From the NCBI GenBank assembly GCA_022376925.1, contig JAIOJX010000032.1, forward strand, positions 207,262,939-207,326,938: a stretch of DNA of 64,000 nt, written 5' to 3'. Origin of the DNA: Tragulus kanchil. Its lineage: Eukaryota > Chordata > Mammalia > Artiodactyla > Tragulidae. The position numbers and the translations under genes are program-made. A model generated the notes under the pieces. It was not told where the DNA came from. It did not search any database and saw nothing but the letters and a program-made list of their open reading frames with translations. Of the stretch, positions 40,101-46,100 are shown piece after piece; positions within the stretch are counted from its first letter, which is position 1, and each line of letters starts with the position of its first letter.

Positions 40101-43100
40101 TGAATTGGGGAAGCTGCATTTTCCTAGGCTGAAATGCAGGAGAGTGTGAGAACACTTGTCATGTAGAGGTTTCCCAATGAATGTCCAATGCAAGAAAAAC
40201 TGGACCCCCCCCCCAATCACCTTGGTCTACCTCTTTTAATGTAAGTAACTCACCATCCTCTTCAAAACCCTCAGGTAAAAAAACAGTTGAAAGTAATGAG
40301 GCCTATTCTCCAAATTTGTAATTTAGAATTACAAATTAAACACTGTATTTTACTAATAAATCAAATAAAAATTCTGGCTAAATAAACAAGAGGTTTTTCA
40401 TTTAATCACCTGTTACAGTACACTAGCATTCTTAACTAAGATGCTGAGAGTACACTGGAGCTTTTATGAATGTGGAGAATTAAACTTCAAGACATAAGGC
40501 TGAATAATGAAACACTTCAGCAAAGAAAAGGTTTCAATAAAACTTTACAGGGCTTCCCCTGGTGGTCCAGTGAGTAAGGACACCGCCTTACAGTGCAAGG
40601 GGCGCCAGTTTGATTCCTGGCCCAGGAGGATCCCATGTGTCATGGAGCGGTGGGACCAGTGTGTCCAACTGCGAGCCAGCGCTCTGGAGCACATGTGCCC
40701 AGAGCCAGTACTCTGCGATGGAAGAGGCCACGCAGTGGGAGGCCCACACAGGCTGAGGAATGGAGATGGATGAAAATAAACAGATAAAAAAACAATAAAA
40801 GAGGCCAAAATTACAAAAAGAAAATCAGATTTGTCAGATCACATCTGCTATTCTCAAGAACCAAGACACCAGTGATGAAAGAGTCAATGTCTAAATCTGA
40901 AGTAACAGTTTATGAAAAGACAAGAGAATAAGAGGAAAACCACAAAAGTCAAAATTATTTACTTAGGGAGCAATATTTTAGGAGCAACTGCATATAAACA
41001 TACTTGAGAGAAACTAATACTATTTAAATTAGTGGTAACTTGGGACTTTCATGGTCCAGTGAGTGAAGAGTCTGCCTTGCAGTGCAAGGGGCACTGGTCT
41101 GATTCCTGGCCCAGGAGGATCCCATGTGCCACGGAGCGGCTGGGCTGGTGTGTCCAAATGCAAACCAGCACTCTGGAGCGCATGCGCCCAGAGCTGGTGC
41201 TCTGCAACAAGAGAGGCCACTGCAATTGGAGGCCCACACAGGCCAAAGAACAAAGATGGGTGAAAATAAATAAATAAATAAATAAATAAACAAACAATAA
41301 AAGAGGCCAAAATTAAAAAAAAAAAAAATCAGTGTCAACTCACTCCAGTATTTTTTCCTGCAGAATGGCATGGACAGAGAGGCCTGGTGGTCTATAATCC
41401 ATGGGGTCACAAAGAGTTGGGACACAAGTGAAGCATGTGCACACAAATGAGTATGATATATATGAATACTCTTACTTTCTTCCTACTATGTTTTAAACAT
41501 TTAAAATAATTTATCTGAGTTTATCAAGCAGCTTAGATTTAATTAAAAGCAGCTTTTTATTCCTCCTTAAACTTACAGTTGGAGCAGGAGCCATAATGCT
41601 CATTGGTACAGGAATCATTGGAGTCCCTAAGAAAAAAGCAAAATGAATCTTAAGAATGTAATTTATACATACAAGTATATATTCTACATCAGCTACATGC
41701 CACAGAAACAAGTACCCTCACAGTGCTTTTAGGGGGAAACTAGAACTAATGAAAATGAGATATTAATGGATATTTTTCAAAAGGAATGTAATTATCAGAT
41801 TAGCCTAAAATAAACTTACAAACAAAAACACTTAAAAAGCAAAAAGACTATCACAACCTGCTTTTTGCCTTAAAGAGTACAAAATTCTGATAGTTATCAA
41901 TTCATTACGTGTTTTTTAAAAAATCAAAGAAATTTAAAACTTTTTGTATAAAATTAATACAAAGGTGGAGTAAGGAAACAAAGGTACTGATTTTCATCAT
42001 CACTTTTCCTGATTCAGAACAAGTCATTAAACTTTATTCTCCATGCCTTAAAATTTTTTCACAAACTGCAAGTAAACTATTCTTCCCTGTAACTTTGTAA
42101 CACAAGGACTTTGTTAGAAGTCTCATGTTTTTAGGAAAGTACTAGAAAATAGATCTTGAGACTCAATAAAAATATAAACACTCAAAACTGATGCCCAAAT
42201 GAAAGTGGCTCAGGACACTGTTCTTCTCAAGAAATTAATGGTTGGTGGTTGATAACTAACTTTATTTTTTGTTAACATTTTTCTTTGTATTTCTATTTTT
42301 GAATTTATTTTATAAATTTTAAAGGGTTGCTTTCATTTATGACTATTGAAAAATATTGAGTATATTCCTCCTATTTTACAATACATCCTTGAGCCTCTAG
42401 GATAGATAAGATTTAATATATTTTCTAATCCAGAGTTAATAAGATTCCATGATCTTATCAAAGGGGAAAACTTATACTCACCAATGGTGTATCATTAATT
42501 TATTTTTAATTATTTAATTTTATTTTTTTTTAATTTTTAGAGTTTTGTTGTTCACAGACATGTATGTTTCCAGATCAGTCATATGCATATCTGGTTCTCT
42601 CCCACCTCCCAGTCCCCGCCAACCCACCCTGATAACATTTTCTTAATCCTTTTCAAAAATCCTTTATAGTCTATTACAGAGCAGGTTACTGACTAAAATT
42701 CAGTAACTGTTATACGGAATAATAAACGAAATGTAATTATCCCAAAGGAAATTGCTCATTGGTACAGGAATCATTGGAGTCCCTAAGAAAAAAGCAAAAT
42801 GAATCTTAAGAATGTAATTTATACATACAAGTATATATTCTACATCAGCTACATGCCACAGAAACAAGTATCCTCACAGTGCTTTTAGGGGGAAACTAGA
42901 ACTAATGAAAATGAGATATTAATGGATATTTTTCAAAAGGAATGTAATTATCAGATTAGCCTAAAATAAACTTACAAACAAAAACACTTAAAAAGCAAAA
43001 AGACTATCACAACCTGCTTTTTGCCTTAAAGAGTACAAAATTCTGATAGTTATCAATTCATTACGTGTTTTTTAAAAAATCAAAGAAATTTAAAACTTTT

Positions 43101-46100
43101 TGTATAAAATTAATACAAAGGTGGAGTAAGGAAACAAAGGTACTGATTTTCATCATCACTTTTCCTGATTCAGAACAAGTCATTAAACTTTATTCTCCAT
43201 GCCTTAAAATTTTTTCACAAACTGCAAGTAAACTATTCTTCCCTGTAACTTTGTAACACAAGGACTTTGTTAGAAGTCTCATGTTTTTAGGAAAGTACTA
43301 GAAAATAGATCTTGAGACTCAATAAAAATATAAACACTCAAAACTGATGCCCAAATGAAAGTGGCTCAGGACACTGTTCTTCTCAAGAAATTAATGGTTG
43401 GTGGTTGATAACTAACTTTATTTTTTGTTAACATTTTTCTTTGTATTTCTATTTTTGAATTTATTTTATAAATTTTAAAGGGTTGCTTTCATTTATGACT
43501 ATTGAAAAATATTGAGTATATTCCTCCTATTTTACAATACATCCTTGAGCCTCTAGGATAGATAAGATTTAATATATTTTCTAATCCAGAGTTAATAAGA
43601 TTCCATGATCTTATCAAAGGGAAATCTTATACTCACCAATGGTGTATCATTAATTTATTTTTAATTATTTAATTTTATTTTTTTTTAATTTTTAGAGTTT
43701 TGTTGTTCACAGACATGTATGTTTCCAGATCAGTCATATGCATATCCCTGGTTCTCTCCCACCTCCCAGTCCCCGCCAACCCACCCCTGATAACATTTTC
43801 TTAATCCTTTTCAGGACAAATTCCTTTATAGTCTATTACAGAGCAGTGAAATTACTGACTAAAATTCAGTAACTGTTATACGGAATAATAAACTGGTAGT
43901 ACTCAAAGTTTCCCACTACGTCCCAGGCAGCAAGGGGGTAACAGATACACAACCACGATTATCTAGAAGAACAGCTTAAACAGCCAGTTACAAGCATAAA
44001 TGTCTTAAAAATTGTACAACTACTGCATTCTACTCTACGATATCTATGCGTAAGTAGTTCTGATTTTTTAAAATTATGATTTGCCCTCAAATTCCTGAAA
44101 TTTTAAATGATACTCCAGAAAAACTGCACTGTTTATCTTGTGGCTTTTCGCATCTACTCCAACACTGCTGTGCCTGACCTAAGGGTAGGAGGCCCCCAGG
44201 CTGAGCCTCTATAATGTACATGCTATGAATCAACAAGCCATCAACTGAGCCAACTGCAAGGTACTTTTGATTTTGCAACAGTCAAGCTCATTAGTAAACA
44301 CTGTAACGTCAAACAGATAGTCCAAGAGTTAAAACCAGACCACTGACGTAAAGCTTTTTTCAAAAGAAAAAACTTTAAGATGCTTTAAAATTGCATGGAT
44401 TCTATCTAAAATGAAAATATTTCTAACATGCAAACTAAGGAGAACTCTTAGAAACTATCCTTCCTGTGGGAAACAATCTGTACATAATGCTTTCAGTCTT
44501 ATTTTAAAAAAACTGTCATTTTGAACTACCACAAACCAGAAGAAAAGTTTAAGTCAAGCAATGCAACTTATAAACTTCAAGGTAACAGGTTTCAAATATG
44601 GGTTGCTTTCATTTATGACTATTGAAAATATTGAGTATATTCCTCCTATTTTACAATACATCCTTGAGCCTCTAGGATAGATAAGATTTAATATATTTTC
44701 TAATCCAGAGTTAATAAGATTCCAAGATCTTACAAACGGGAAATCTTATACTCACCAATGGTGTATCATTAATTTATTTTTAATTATTTAATTTTATTTT
44801 TTTTTAATTTTTAGAGTTTTGTTGTTCACAGACATGTATGTTTCCAGATCAGTCATATGCATATCGCTGGTTCTCTCCCACCTCCCAGTCCCCGCCAACC
44901 CACCCCTGATAACATTTTCTTAATCCTTTTCAGGACAAATTCCTTTATAGTCTATTACAGAGCAGTGAAATTACTGACTAAAATTCAGTAACTGTTATAC
45001 GGAATAATAAACTGGTAGTACTCAAAGTTTCCCACTACGTCCCAGGCAGCAAGGGGGTAACAGATACACAACCACGATTATCTAGAAGAACAGCTTAAAC
45101 AGCCAGTTACAAGCATAAATGTCTTAAAAATTGTACAACTACTGCATTCTACTCTACGATATCTATGCGTAAGTAGTTCTGATTTTTTAAAATTATGATT
45201 TGCCCTCAAATTCCTGAAATTTTAAATGATACTCCAGAAAAACTGCACTGTTTATCTTGTGGCTTTTCGCATCTACTCCAACACTGCTGTGCCTGACCTA
45301 AGGGTAGGAGGCCCCCAGGCTGAGCCTCTATAATGTACATGCTATGAATCAACAAGCCATCAACTGAGCCAACTGCAAGGTACTTTTGATTTTGCAACAG
45401 TCAAGCTCATTAGTAAACACTGTAACGTCAAACAGATAGTCCAAGAGTTAAAACCAGACCACTGACGTAAAGCTTTCTTCAAAAAGAAATACTTGTAGAT
45501 GCTTTAAAATTGCATGGATTCTATCTAAAATGAAAATATTTCTAACATGCAAACTAAGGAGAACTCTTAGAAACTATCCTTCCTGTGGGAAACAATCTGT
45601 ACATAATGCTTTCAGTCTTATTTTAAAAAAACTGTCATTTTGAACTACCACAAACCAGAAGAAAAGTTTAAGTCAAGCAATGCAACTTATAAACTTCAAG
45701 GTAACAGGTTTCAAATATGGGTCTTCTTAACTGTTCTTAAATGGATACTTAGGAATAACCTGTAAACTACTAAGGAGAGATTCCTAGGCCCCAATTTCTA
45801 AGGATTTGATCCAGTAGATTGAGACTGGAGCTATATATATTTTTTACTTTATAAAACACTGAAGAGAGCGAGCTTTTAAATATTTTGGAAAGTTCTCCAC
45901 AATATAGTCAGACACACACACATAAACATATAAGGCAGGATAGCATATATAAGATATTACTACATATCTGTATTGAAGTAATTACACAAAATCAAATGGA
46001 CAGAAAAATGTATACTTATAGTGGCTTGTAATATCCATCAAAAAATATTTGGAAGGATAAAGAAGAAACTAATAAACCTGTTTTGTTTTCCCCTTTCATT

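Larger units (their letters stand above)
38802..40985. repeat. Duplication D9, offset 1098
   Basis: 38802-39899 is repeated at 39900-40985. It includes a SINE and an identical C8 run. Copies differ by about one base in over a kilobase. Confidence 0.92.
38064..41576 (-). other. RBM25 intron 3
   Basis: Contains an antisense SINE (38165-38272), an antisense Bov-A-type element (38405-38615), a duplication that includes a SINE (38802-40985) and a further SINE followed by a Bov-A monomer (41042-41445). Confidence 0.8.
41598..43893. repeat. Duplication D10, offset 1156
   Basis: 41598-42753 is repeated from 42754 to about 43893, beginning inside exon 3. The last 170 bases of copy 1 carry many small losses relative to copy 2 (for example CTTTTCAAAAATCC for CTTTTCAGGACAAATTCC). 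Confidence 0.92.
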